From contig CP137321.1 of the NCBI GenBank assembly GCA_033182465.1, forward strand, positions 1,798,001 through 1,862,000: a DNA stretch of 64,000 bases. The letters run 5' to 3'. Positions 22,761 to 34,700 of the stretch are shown here, in pieces (position 1 is the stretch's first letter; each line of letters begins with the position of its first letter). The notes beneath the pieces were generated by a model. The model saw only the letters and a program-made list of their open reading frames with translations. It was not told the DNA's origin and did not search any database. The position numbers and the translations under genes are program-made. Source of the stretch: Sanghuangporus weigelae (lineage: Eukaryota; Basidiomycota; Agaricomycetes; Hymenochaetales; Hymenochaetaceae).

Positions 22761-25438
22761 ATGGTTGGCATCTCCACGAACGGAACAAAGAAGCGGAAAC
22801 ATGTTTCTAAGGATGCCGAAGAAAGACAAGGAATATCGGAGGACGTAGGACTTGAAATGCAAAGCGAGGATGAAAGTGAAGGATCTGTGAAGAATTCGGA
22901 AGACGAGGACGACGAGGAAGCTGAAGACTTTCCTGGTATAGATACCGGAAGTGACTCGGAAATTGAGGACCGGGAGAGCTCGGAAGATGGGGAGAGTGAA
23001 GAGGATGAAGAAGCAACAAGTGGGGACGAATTAAATGAGGGAAGCGAGTCGGATGACAGCCTACATGTATTCCCTCGCGCAAAAACAATCAAATCTGAGG
23101 TCACCGGGCAGCCAAAGAAAGTCTATCCAGAGATCGAGCCTGATTATGATTCGGATACTTCAATAGAAGATGTGAGTTGCGTACTGTATTTCTTATTTTC
23201 TGCTAACTTTCGACCAGGATCCGAATCGAATAGGAAACGTGCCACTGCATTGGTATGACGACCTCCCACATATAGGGTATGATATGAATGGAAAGAAGGT
23301 TTTTAGACCTGCCAAAGGAGATGAACTCGATAAGTTCCTAAAGACCGTCGAGGATCCCTCGGCTTGGTGGGTTGATTTAACTTAGCTCTTTCCTTCTCTG
23401 CTTGACATTCCCCTGAATGCAGGACTTCTGGCTTTGATAAATCACTACAAACTGATAGACCTTTGACCTCGGAAGAACTGGATATCATTCAGAAGTTATA
23501 CAAAAACGAAAATCCTGATGCAGGGTATGATCCATACGAGCCTACAATTGAATGGTTCACTGGCAAAGGAAAGCAAGAAGTAATGCCTCTATCTGCCGCG
23601 CCTGAACCCAAGCGTAGGTGGGTGCCAAGTAAATGGGAAAAGCAAAAGGTTAGTTAGCTCACTACTTGAACCTGCTCGAATGTAGTCGAAGGTCTTTTTC
23701 GTAGGTCATGAAAATTGTTCGTGCCATTCGCCAGGGACGCATTGTCCCAAACAAACCAAAAACTGCTGCGCCTCAATTCTACAATATCTGGTCAGAGCCC
23801 TCCGCAGACCATCCTCCCCCTCTTCCTGCACCGAAGCCGCGCCTACCGACAAACGCCGAATCCTACAACCCTCCAGAGGAATACCTTCCAACTGAGGAGG
23901 AACGAAAACAATGGGAAGAAACAGACAAAGAAGACCGAGAACGTGATTTCCTGCCTCAGAAATATAGCTCGTTACGACTCGTACCAGCATACGATCAGTT
24001 CATTCAGGAGCGTTTCTCTCGTCAGCTTGATTTGTATCTCGCTCCGCGGATACAACGCAAGAAACTAGACATGAACCCAGACGATCTCATCCCGAAATTA
24101 CCTAGTCCAAGTAGTCTGAAGCCGTTCCCGAACTACCGTGCCCTGCGCTTCCGACACGATGGCGATGCAGCTGTGCGTTGCGTGAGCATCAGTCCGGACG
24201 GTGCATGGGTAGCTAGTGGCGACGAGCGAGGTACAGTAAGCCTCTGGGAAGTCCTGGTTGGTCGCGAAGTAAAGAGATGGAAATTCGACAGTCAGATTGG
24301 CGCGATTCAATGGTGTCCGCGGACGGATGTCAGCTACTTCGTCGTCGGCCTGTAAGTGTTTCTATACATATTTTTTTGCATAACATCAATATTTATTGAT
24401 CTTTGCTTGATCTAGCGAGGAACACGTTCATTTCCTGATACCACCAAATCTATCAACTAACGTGCTTTCTGCCTCCCTTAACGTACTTTCCCCGGCAACT
24501 CTCCCTCCAGCTCCCTCCACACCATCCCCAGTCAAATGGTCTTCCATATCATCCGGCAACTTTGACTCTTCATCATCATCTCCAATTCTTAGCCTTGATT
24601 TTCCTCCATCCTCCGGCCTTGTGAAACAAATCGTCTGGCATAAACGTGGTGACTACGTTGCATCAGTGTGTAAGCTACTGCTTCTCCCCTACCTACCTGC
24701 TTCAGATCGCTGATTTCAAGAATAGCTGGAAAGGATCAGGGTGCTGTTTGGATACACCAGGTCACTCGCCGCCATTCGCAAGCCCCGTTCAAGAAAGTCA
24801 AGGGTTCCGTCCAGCTCGTGCTCTTCCATCCCTCAAAACCATATTTCTTCGTTGCGGTATGTTTCACTATCTATTTTATCTTCGATCTTACGCTGAAGCT
24901 CTGTGTTGTAGACGCAACGATATGTCCGAATCTACGATCTTGCAGCTCAAAAACTCTTGAAGGCGTTGACACCTGGCCTGAAATGGATCTCGTCAATGGA
25001 CATTCATCCGTCAGGCGATCACCTCATCGTCGGTGGCTACGATCGCAAGCTATGTTGGTTTGATCTCGAACTCAGCAATAAGCCCTACAAAGTCCTTCGG
25101 TCAGTCATCTCATGCTATCACCACACTATCTTCCTCCGCTCTTACGAAACAAACTTCTTTTGGATTCATCTAGATATCACACCCGCGCCATTCGGTCACT
25201 CTCCTTCCATCCTACCTACCCACTCTTCGCTTCCAGTTCCGACGACGGCACCGTGCAAGTCTTCCACGCGCGAGTGTACAGCGACATGATGACAGACCCG
25301 CTCATCGTCCCTCTCAAGATCCTCCGCGAGCACGAAGTCAAAAATGGGCTAGGAGTACTTCAAATTCGCTGGTGTCCCGGACAACCTTGGCTCGTAAGCG
25401 CGGCGGCCGATGGTTCGGTCGGCGTGTGGTGTGCCTAG
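22761..25438 (+). CDS. ERB1: Ribosome biogenesis protein ERB1 (BOP1)
   Basis: Nucleolar WD-repeat protein of the PeBoW (Nop7-Erb1-Ytm1) complex, needed for 27S pre-rRNA processing and 60S maturation. The acidic N-terminus (residues 1-130) is followed by the BOP1 N-terminal domain: [91 protein letters not shown] and [20 protein letters not shown]. Then WD40 repeats ([60 protein letters not shown]) to [14 protein letters not shown]. Early junctions: 22761-23171, 23218-23366, 23423-23648, 23705-24351; all in phase. About 780 aa, usual for Erb1. Start at 22761 follows the upstream palindromes and fits the family. Confidence 0.95.
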
Positions 25439-26575
25439 GATGTAGTAGAGTTCTCGTTATTCAAGACCTTGTGGTCGTAACACTTTCGTGGCGTCGACTC
25501 GCTTCGCTTCGAACTTACATGATTCCTTACATTTTACGGGAGAATTCTGATTTATTTTCTTGTTATACGTACTCACGTGGCACCTGGTTACATCAATTTC
25601 GAAATAAATGACCGGGACAAGAATTACTTACCGCCGAGGTTCATTTAGCCGTTGCGACAGACGGGAGAAAATCTGAGAAAGTCACTCCAACAATGAATTC
25701 TTAATGAATTTCGTGTCGTTACCAAGTTGCCACGTTTCAAAGTCATATCGAGGTAATAAAATCAACGGAGAAAATCCATACTAAAGCCTAACAAGGTGGC
25801 CAGAAATCGATTGATGCGCTCAGGTGCTCTACTGGACTTCCGTGGTATGTATATGCATCAATATTGTTGTTGAATGTTGCATGAAAAACGAATTCAAGAG
25901 TTTACGACACTCTGAAAATCGATGAAACTGAGACAGTCCGAATAAATAAAACGCAGTGGAAGTTTTCTCGACAGAAGTAATCAGCGAAATACATTTCTAT
26001 CGCCCATTGATTCATCAATTCAGCACAAAACCACGTTGAGCAACAGGATACAGACGAAACGACAAATAGCCTACAGGACATACTAAAAAAAAAGAGGAGC
26101 GCAAAAAGCTACATTCGCTGTAGCGCTCTGTTGTGGGTGGGGAGTGAGTTGCTCTGTCAAACCGATGACAAGGCAAATCAAACACACAAAAGAAAAACGT
26201 AGGTGGTCTGCAAAGGCAAAAATATTGAAAGCAGAGAGGCATCGCCGGCTGAGTGCGGTGGCCTATAAAATAGTGAGGATGAGACTAACAAAATGAAAGG
26301 GGGTGGTTGTATGTGCGAGACCGGGTAAAGAAAGTGGTGGGGGCCTGTGTTTCGCAAAACAAATTCTCTCAAGAGTTCCTGTCCGTGCCGAATGGTATGG
26401 TTTGCAGTAATCAAAGCAGCGAGTCGAGCAAAAAGAGAAAAAGTAGAAGGTATGAAAGCGTATGTATCAAAAGGTGGATATAAAGGGAAAAGAAGACTCA
26501 GGAAATAGCGAAAAGGGCAGGCATAGAGGAGTCCGTCCGAAACGTCGTGACACTCGCAAAGCAAACTGAGCTTAC
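25439..26575. other. Convergent intergenic region, no gene seen
   Basis: 1.1 kb between ERB1 and the Gln-rich gene, tail to tail. Open frames on the minus strand at 26015-26564 are rich in Phe, Pro and Ser and look like chance reading of UTR sequence. It may contain unrecognised noncoding RNA; I saw none. Confidence 0.4.
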
Positions 26576-28002
26576 TCAGAAAGCCTCGATTTCTTGACGG
26601 TTAACTCTGGCATCCAGCATGGCGCCGAGTCCTCCAATAGCCTTCCTCCTAATACGAGACGCAAAGTTCTTAGTCCCTAGCTCATCCCCTGAAGGCGGGC
26701 CGCGCGGCTGGCGCGACGGTTGGCTGACAATCCTGTTAGCAAAAGTCAAGCCCACACTCGTACGGGGCATAGCCTTTGGGCCAGGAAAACTCAGCGTGTG
26801 AACCGCCGCAGATTGCGGTACGAGGCGGCCAATGCCCAGACCCTCATAAAGGCGCTTGGATGCCATCTCTCTGGGAGACAGAGGCACATCAGAGACGCCA
26901 CCGGATGGGGGTGTCGTGGGCTCCGACTTTGAACTAGATGTGGACGTGCCATCGTCTCCATCTTCACCGTCTGAGTTATCCACGATGACGAGAGGAGTAC
27001 TTGGTGCCTCATGCAAGACCGAGAAACGAAGTGGCTCTGGACGATGGGACTTGAGATGACCCAAAGGCGAAGTATCGCGCTCTCCAGGTGGCGGCGTAAC
27101 TCTAACGCTGACCGAGGCGGCACGATTGCCACTAAGAACGGAGTTGTTATTGCCACCGCGGCGCCAGTTGAGCGAAGTATCACTCTTGCTCGGTGCCATA
27201 CCCGTACCCACCGCAGCACCATTCCCGTTAGACGAGCCGAGAGGAGTACCACCCGAAATGACCGTCGTCAGGCCATTGTTTCCTTGCCTCTGATTACTGG
27301 TCATTTCCTCTTCCTCCGGGAAAACTCCCATACGGAATGCAGCCGCATTCGGGTTCAATCTACCGCCAAATCGCCCGCCAAGAGAGGCAGTCATCGGAAC
27401 TTGCTGCTCCTCCTGGCTGATTCTCGAGTTCAAGTGAAGCTGAGACTTGAGCTGCTCTGCTTGAGATGCACGACGATTGGTAGCAAAAGTCGCGACGCCA
27501 GGGGCGGCGCTGTGCGGCATCTCGGCATAGTGCTGAGAAATGCGACGGTTGGGAACGGCCTGCTGCTGATTCTGGAGCTGCTGCTGACGAACAAGTTCGA
27601 GCTGATACTGTTGCTGAGCCTGCTGGATAGCCTGTAAAGACGAAGAAAATGAGAATGAATTCAAAGTTTGATGATCGGAGAGAACATGGAAGAGCGCTGA
27701 TGATAGTCGCCTGATTAAGAAAAATCGAACGAGAAGACACGAACCTGGAGTCTAAGAATTTCCATCTGCATCATTTGCATCTGAAAGGCCTGCTGTTGAG
27801 CCTGAGCCTGAGCCTGAGAGTGGGCATGGGCCTGAGGCGGGATGATCTGGTTGAAAGAGCCGCCGATGGACGCAGTCATGGGCAACTCTGCGCGAGGGAA
27901 GGACGTGACGTTGGGCGCTGCTGTGAATGGCATCTGTGAAGGCTGGCGAACGCCTCCTGTGCGAAGGCCGGCGAGAAGAGATGCACGGTTATTCGAAGAC
28001 AT
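26576..28002 (-). CDS. Gln-rich, Ser/Pro-rich protein of unknown function
   Basis: Not recognised. Two exons (28002-27745 and 27631-26576, phase 0) give 437 aa. Residues 60-110 are dominated by Gln (SQAQAQAQQQAFQMQMMQME, IQQAQQQYQLELVRQQQLQ), possibly a short coiled coil. Short repeated pieces PMTASIGG and PMTASLGG, with basic RRIS/RRAS sites that fit protein kinase A targets. The C-terminal 90 residues look better conserved in style: PREMASKRLYEGLGIGRLVP, TSVGLTFANRIVSQ and TKNFASRIRRKAIGGLGAML. Likely an intrinsically disordered regulator; the basic end could bind partners. Tandem with TRS20 upstream. Confidence 0.8.
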
Positions 28003-28379
28003 GTGTGCTGCTTGCGACTGCTGCTTGAGATACTGGCTGGGTGGAGCGATTAGGGCTGCAAATTCGACAGAATGAGCCTCGGAAAATACGGGGAAAAAAA
28101 TAGGGAGAATGGACGAGAGAAGGAAACTGCCGCGAAAAGGATAACTGAGATATGATATTTAGTTTTGAGAGAAGGAGAAAAGAAAGAGACGACGACGGAC
28201 AGGAACTGGGAGAGAGATGAGGGGGAAAGTCAAAGATGGCCAGCTGAGCGAGCGAGCGACTCCATCGCAGCGCCATCATGTCACCACCCAGTAACTAACA
28301 CGTGATCCTCCAGCCATCACTCTTTTTTGTTCTATCATCAGTTTATTCTTGTACTCTACTGACAAGAGCATGCTATTAT
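28003..28379. promoter_or_regulatory. Intergenic region upstream of the Gln-rich gene
   Basis: 377 bp between the TRS20 stop and the Gln-rich start, both on the minus strand. On the minus strand it is C/T-rich (pyrimidine tracts such as CTTTCTTTTCTCC), typical of fungal promoters. No gene seen. Confidence 0.5.
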
Positions 28380-29107
28380 CTACAAATGCCGTTTGGCACT
28401 TGCTCGCACCCGTGCATCGAAAATCGTACTTTTAATGGGCGTGTACGCACTGTGGAAAGGATTCAGGAGCGTCTGTGCATCACCGCAGCCGTTCGTCAGC
28501 ATCGTCTCCCCTCGATACTGGCAGTGAATCGGACCAACCTTTACATACAGCTCCCACACGTCCATAAAAAAAGCTCGGATTCCATCGTCATTCTTCGCCT
28601 CGTGCAGCATGATGAACTTTGTGTCTGTGTATAATCCATCTCCATCAATTGATACTCATCTGGTCCACACAATAAACAAACGCACTGCCTGGAGTCACGA
28701 ATGCAGAGACTGTCCACTCATTGAATTTATCGACAGATTTGAGATACCTAGCTGACAATTATTCATCAACTGAGAACTCAGTAGTAGCTGCATAGAGCGC
28801 ACATTGCGCCATCCCGCCGCATCACGTCTTCAATCACGTCCAGACTAGCATTAGCAATCATCTGAATGACATGCCTATCGTGGCCACCGCGCGCAGCTGC
28901 AGCCGCGGCTCCGCCGGGACCCTGGTTGTAAGCTGGAGAGGTTGCGCCGGATAGTGCATTGAGAGTGCCGGCAAACGCCGAAGCCGACCATGAGGGCAAG
29001 TTGGACGCTAAAGGGTTCACAGCCGACTGAACAGGCTTTGAGGACTGATGAGTTAGTGAGTAGATTGGACTGTCGGATGGTGAAAGAAGGAAGATGTGAT
29101 AAGACAT
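28380..29107 (-). CDS. TRS20: TRAPP complex subunit Trs20/sedlin
   Basis: Small core subunit of TRAPP tethering complexes in ER-Golgi traffic. Start at 29107 (MSYHIFLLSPSDSPIYSLTH) is preferred over the in-frame Met at 29236 because it matches the sedlin N-terminus. Then DRHVIQMIANASLDVIEDVM, spliced to YLKSVDKFNEWTVSAFVTPG, spliced to NTKFIMLHEAKNDDGIRAFF and MDVWELYVK, ending NPFHSAYTPIKSTIFDARVR and AKRHL. These follow human TRAPPC2 closely. An Ala/Gly/Ser-rich linker of about 45 residues precedes DRHV. Positions 28473-28538 are best read as an in-frame 66-nt intron: removing it aligns LYVK-TLLNPFH with LYIK-FSMNPFY exactly. Head to head with the rhomboid gene. Confidence 0.93.
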
Positions 29108-29234
29108 GATGGTAGCACTAGTAGTAGTGCCGACAGAGGTACGCGTACGCGTCGGATGATGGGAGTCGGCAGGCAGAGAACGATTGAGTTGAGTCGCGTC
29201 GTCAGGCTCGCGATGCGCCTTCGAGTCATCCGCC
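29108..29234. promoter_or_regulatory. Bidirectional promoter TRS20/rhomboid
   Basis: Only 127 bp separate the two starts. It contains ACGCGTACGCGT-like text (GTACGCGTACGCGTCGG near 29140), a repeated ACGCGT core. Any shared control is inferred. Confidence 0.5.
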
Positions 29235-30562
29235 ATGAACGCGACTCGCGTTTGGGCCCTGTGTTCGTCTTCATCTCGTCCTCTAGCCTCGCGATTGGCA
29301 ACGCAACAACTAGATGTCAGACTATTCAGTACAGTTGCGCGACCTAATTACTCGCAATATTTTACACGATCATGGCAATCAACGTCACAAACCGGTAGTG
29401 CAACACAAAGTCTCTTCACTCAGTCCTCTCTTTTCCTCCGACACGCGCTTTCCTTCGGTAGCACACATCCGACTCACTCCCGCGTAGGATGGTACCGTGA
29501 TTACGTCTCTACAAGAGCAGCACCAAAGCGTACGTCAGGTGGTCGAAAGCCTCAATACGACTTCCATCGCAAGAGTCCACTTGAAAGACTCCGACGATGG
29601 TTCGACCAAATCCCGTCTGATTTCATTGTGTGGACTATCATTGGGCTGAACGGCGCTGTCTTTATTGCATGGCAGGCTGCTATCCTTCAAAAAGTCTGTT
29701 ATCTAATTATACCAATTCGGAACAAAAAAAAGTTGAACTCGTTATTTTATTATTTGTTTGACAGGCTCAAGGGGAACCCTCGCTGTACGTCCAAATGCAA
29801 AAAAACTTCCAGAACAGCTGGCGTAATATCCGTGAAGGACGATTGTACGTCTTGTTACATTCCTTCCTATCTAAATCTCACTATTCACGTCGATATGTAT
29901 AGCTGGTGCATCATCGGAGCCGCCTTCTCCCACAGCAACGCAGCGCATATCTTCATGAATCTTTTCTCCTTCTATTTTCTTGCGCCGCCTATCGTCAACC
30001 TTATCGGTAACACCTCGTTCCTGGCGCTGTACTTCCTGGGAGGTATTGCCTGCAGTACGTTCAGTCTCCTCTTGAACCAAAGCGTCAAGAAGCGCGATGG
30101 CAATTCACATGGTGCAAGTGGTAAGTTCAAGTCCCTTTGTATTTGGGCCTCGTGCAATCGGCTCTTTTGCAATGCGATTATATCGAGACTCGGCGTTGAA
30201 TTGAGCTAATTGTATTGATTTGATTTCATTACTTAGGGGCAATCTTCGCCGTAATGTCGTTCTTCGCATGCGTTTCGCCAAATACGACGTTCCTCATCTT
30301 CGGACTCGTACCTATGCCCGCATGGGCGTGTGTCTCCGCGTTTTTCCTATGGGATGGCTTCAGTACCCTCACCGATCGCGTAAGCTCTCATCCTTTCTTG
30401 TTTCTTCCTCTTCTATCCTTCCCCTTCCTTTTTTGTTTGGAATCTGTTGAGCTAACTTGGAAATTGAATCTCTAGGCGAGCATAATTGATGGCGCTGGCC
30501 ATGTTGGTGGAGTTCTTGCCGGTGTAGTGTATTACATCGCCAAGAGAAGACTCCTCTTCTAA
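29235..30562 (+). CDS. PCP1: Mitochondrial rhomboid protease (Pcp1/PARL type)
   Basis: Inner-membrane intramembrane serine protease that processes cytochrome c peroxidase and dynamin-like Mgm1 in yeast. The N-terminal 90 residues are Ser/Arg-rich and acid-poor (MNATRVWALCSSSSRPLASR), a mitochondrial presequence. Core: FIVWTIIGLNGAVFIAWQAA (extra TM1 of PARL forms), spliced to SLYVQMQKNFQNSWRN, then CIIGAAFSHSNAAHIFMNLF, YFLGGIACSTFSLLL and the catalytic serine in GASGAIFAVMSFF (GxSG split by an intron), and the catalytic His in DGAGHVGGVLAG near the end KRRLLF. All exons join in phase. Both dyad residues are present, so it looks active. Confidence 0.93.
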
Positions 30563-31779
30563 TCCACCCGCCCTGTACTTATCTCCACCACGGCTAGATC
30601 GTGGACTTATCAAAATAACTGCGGTCGGTGATATCAGCTATTTACTGTATCGCGTTCGGATTTGCTTTTCCGACAATTCTATCGTACCATACTTTATATT
30701 GCTTCAACATTAGACTCCTGTCCATTATGAGCGGGAAGTCTAAGTCTACGAATCAATATCAGCCCCTTTGTTCTACGTCGCAATTCACTCGTGTGAGTTT
30801 TTCGCGCTTTCACCGACCTAGCACGGAATTATCAAGCATCAGTACTCCAGGACGGACGCAATTCATGATCATGGCATGGCATCGACCTTGAGGTTCCTCA
30901 AAGCAAAGCCCCGCGACTCACTTACTCAGCCGAGCTTCTTTCGTCTATCCCTGGGCCTACTAGCACTAGCATGGGATCTCCGTTTCTCGCACTCTCGCGC
31001 TGTGAATTGCGATACCTCGGATCGATAAAGCCAACTCACTCCTCATTACACGTAAATTGACTCACGGTCTAGTAGCTTAGTGGGAACCTGAAGTCCCAGA
31101 ACAGCCTTTCCCAGCTTTTCTAGCCCTTCTGAAGAGGAGCATCTTGATCTAAGTTACTCTTTTCGGCAACTGTCGGTATAAGGTTTGCCCTTCTTCGACT
31201 TCTCTATTCAAACGGTGGAAGGCACCAGAGAGCTTTCGAGTTGTGCCGGTGGTTTACTCGCAGATCGTTCTGTATCAGGGCATGAGAGACCAACTGTCGT
31301 TGCCTCTTTCGTCCTGGCACGCTAGGGCTTCAGGGCTTGTACACACATGTGTTTGTGCTTTGTTCGAAAGGTTAGATCTACTTATCTCCGTTGTAACCAG
31401 TTGCTTCCGAGTTTGTCTCTCGATCGTGTGCCTTTTCTGCTGCTTTATGGGGTCTTCTGCACCATATTCTGCTCGTTCATGTACGTTTCGATGCATCAAA
31501 GTCTGATATTGATTGCAAACCGTGGACTTAAGACAATAACTAGCCATTCGAGCCCAGACCAAGAGTGTTCGAAAGATACTGCTGGGAAGTCTTTACGACA
31601 CCACGCGAGGCACATTCTGTAACCAATATCTCGTCTTTCACCGAAGTGTAACAAGCATAGCAAGAAATATATCACTTCTACTGGCAATAAACATCGCAAA
31701 GCATAAAGCATACAGTGATAATAATACATAGACTCCGTTTGCCTGCGTGGCGAATCAGGCCATATTCCCAGTGATAATA
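30563..31779. other. Convergent intergenic region, no gene seen
   Basis: 1.2 kb between the rhomboid and CLASP stops. Open frames (31243-31506 plus, 31275-31562 minus) carry no family motif. A tRNA-like A-box near 31073 has no partner B-box and is rejected below. Confidence 0.45.
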
Positions 31780-34700
31780 TCACTTCGGCCGCGGAGGCGT
31801 ATTCGTCCGCCCGTCAAGGCGCCGCATCTCTTTCTCCAGCTTCTCCGTCCCACCAATATCTTTGTTACTTCGTGCACCGTGCTTGTCAAACAAATAGGTA
31901 AGGAGGTTCTTCTTCTCATCCGGAAGACCGTCCAGTAACGTGAAGATTTGTGTCTCGTCGCGCAGGACGAGTTGAGCAGCGATAATACACGTTGCAGCAG
32001 ATTCGCGTACGACGAGCGAGGTGGAATCGCTCAGTGCCTAGGGTATGTAATTGAATATGAAGCACAATAAACAAGCTAAGCAATCCGCTTACCGTCGTCA
32101 AGGTTGTTTTCAGACGAGGAAGTTCATCCTCCAAGATTTCCGCCGGGAGACGTAAAATAAACTTTCCTAGAGCGATCAGGCCGAACGCATATGAAGATGA
32201 CTTCTCTTCTTGCTTCTCCGGATCAGCTAAAGGCTCGGAGTGGAAGACACGTAAACTCGAGTGCAACGTCGTCAAGCCATAAAGTGGATCGATGCGGGCA
32301 ACCAACGCATCTCGGATAGTGTTCGTAGCTTCCAATGCCTATTTAAGCGGCGTCAGATAGGACAAAGGAAGAAGAATAGAATATCCCACATTGATGTTAT
32401 TGCAGAATCTTATCTCCAACAGATGCGTGAAAACGTCTGCCTCTCGGCCCTCGACTAACGGTCCCTGGCTCTCCAGTATTTGCCACAGGACAATCAGATC
32501 ATATTCGAGTTCCTCTCCAGACTTGGTGAAAAAATCAGTAAGAGACGGACGTTCATCATTGAAAGAGGCATACCTTGTCCGGGATCAGGAACTTCTTCAA
32601 GGCATCAAACATTCTATCAAACAATTTTTCCTTGCGCCAGATAGACTCCTGTGTTTGCAGTTTCTCGAGCCTTCCATTTCTTGGGGTCGGAGAAGCAGAA
32701 AATGAGCTTGATAAGCTCATGTCGGATGCTTCATCAAGAACAGGATTGTCGAGGCAAAGTAGCGCGAGTTTCTTGAGTGTTGCTACATCCGCAGACCCAT
32801 CCTCAAGAGCGGAAATGCAATTCTTCAACGCTTTGAACTGGCTGTCTTGGTCGCTGCCCTTCAGCGGACTTCCCTTATCAATGACTATAGGGCTAAATTC
32901 AGTACGGTCAAGGGAGTTAATAGTTTTGACACTTACGAGATACGCGTTTCAGCCACCAACTAGTCTCGTGTTTACGCTCCCGCAAGACATCTACCAGCGA
33001 TGATGATTTCTTGTTTACGGGACTATCTTTGAACAATGCTGCTTGTCGAAGCACGGCAGTCCTTCTATTAACTGGGGTCGTGGGCGACACTTCGCTTGGT
33101 TTTGATTTCGAGGTCACAGTCGACCTCAAAGTGCTAGCGGAACCATTCGTTGGTAGAAGAGACAGAGGAATCGGAGAAACTCCATTTTCATCATCAGTTT
33201 CGTTCAGTTCTAGAAGACGTTCTGCGGCACTTTCTGCCTGTTCCGCTCTGGCACGAAGAGCATCTTCTACAATCGGTTCGGGGGCATTTCCGGGAGGGGA
33301 TCCTGCGGAAAGACTGGACGCGTTCGTCTTAGGTACCGATGTATGGTACTTTTCAAAGGGTGCTGAGAAGGACAGCATATGGGAATCATCTTCAGAATCG
33401 GTATCGTCTGGAAGTGGTATACTTTGAGCGAGAAGTAATGACTGGTCCATGCCGTTCAAATTCCTAGGGGCATTCGCGAAAGACATTATTGAAGCGAGGG
33501 CATCCGATCTTCGACCAGGGAAGGACAATCTGGTTGGAGACGGTATTCTTGACGGCGAATGGACTCCTGCTCTGATTTGTCGAGAAGGGGAAGCAGGAAG
33601 CACAATGGCGCCATCTAGACTCTTTCGAGACGAAGGTGGTAAGCTGGACTTCGCAAGGGGGTCCCTTGAATTGCGAGCAGAAGGAGAAGTTGGTGGGCTT
33701 ATCTGCGCCGACGCGAAACGTTTGTGGCCTAGTGTAGGCGATGCTGGAGCTTCTGTTGATCGGGTTCGGTTATGGAGAGGACTAGATGGCGCGAAACCCG
33801 GAGAACTCAGCGATGGCGAAAAAGAGGCCGACTTGCGAGCAGGAGGGGATAAGGGTGACTGTGGTCGGGATCCGGAAGGTCTGCGAAGTGTATATAGTCC
33901 GTCCTTCGGTGATGTCGATGAACGAATTATAGGCCTCGGAGTGGGTGACACGGAGCGTTGAAGGATCTGCGAAGTCGTTGTTGCCTGATGTCGCAGAGTT
34001 GGGGGAGCATTCGCTATAGCCTTTGCCTTCGCACGACTGGCAGCTATAGCAGCAGCAACGCTGCTCTTCTTGACCTGAGGAGTGACTGGTCCGGTAACTC
34101 TGCCAGGTTCGGGACAAACTTTCTCCAGCTGCTTCCTGGTTGCCGTATCGAATGAAGCCAACATAATTTCAGCTCTCTCTTTCCAAATTCCATCGAAAAC
34201 CCAGAAGGTCGTCCGTGTACTTTCGCGAACACCCGGGTTGTTATCTCCAAGAGCTTTCCTAAAGGTCTTTTCCAACGTGTCCAGTAGATTCGAACTTTCC
34301 ACAACGTGCTTAATGCGATGGCCATGGATATCCAGAAATAGTTTCAGGTGATTTACACCATACTGGCGTGCTTGGACGTTTTTGTCTTGAATTGCTTGGG
34401 AGATGAGATTGAGGTACATTTTGGGATGAGGAGAAGTATGCGACACAATGGTGTCCACTGTTTGCTGTGTTTGAATGGCGGCTATCTTCTTAGTGAGAGA
34501 AGCCATGCCCATGAGGCGCGTCATAATCGGTTCGCATAAACCATCCATGGCAGGACCCAGTGCAACTGCGAGTTCGGAGTAAAGATTACAAGTATTGATA
34601 GACACCGTTGTTCTGAGACTGACAAGCTATGTCGCGAAATACATCAATTAACAACCAAAAAGTTGCCGGTGAAGACTTACTGTCTTCAGAGAGGCGTCAA

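Noticed and set aside
28778-29236. Longer TRS20 start at 29236
   Set aside because: Adds 43 Thr/Arg/Asp-rich residues not seen in sedlin and would overlap the rhomboid start; MSYHIF at 29107 fits the family.
31073-31084. tRNA A-box match TAGCTTAGTGGG
   Set aside because: It fits the TRGCNNAGYNGG consensus, but no GGTTCGANTCC B-box, D-arm or closing acceptor stem follows in the next 90 bases.
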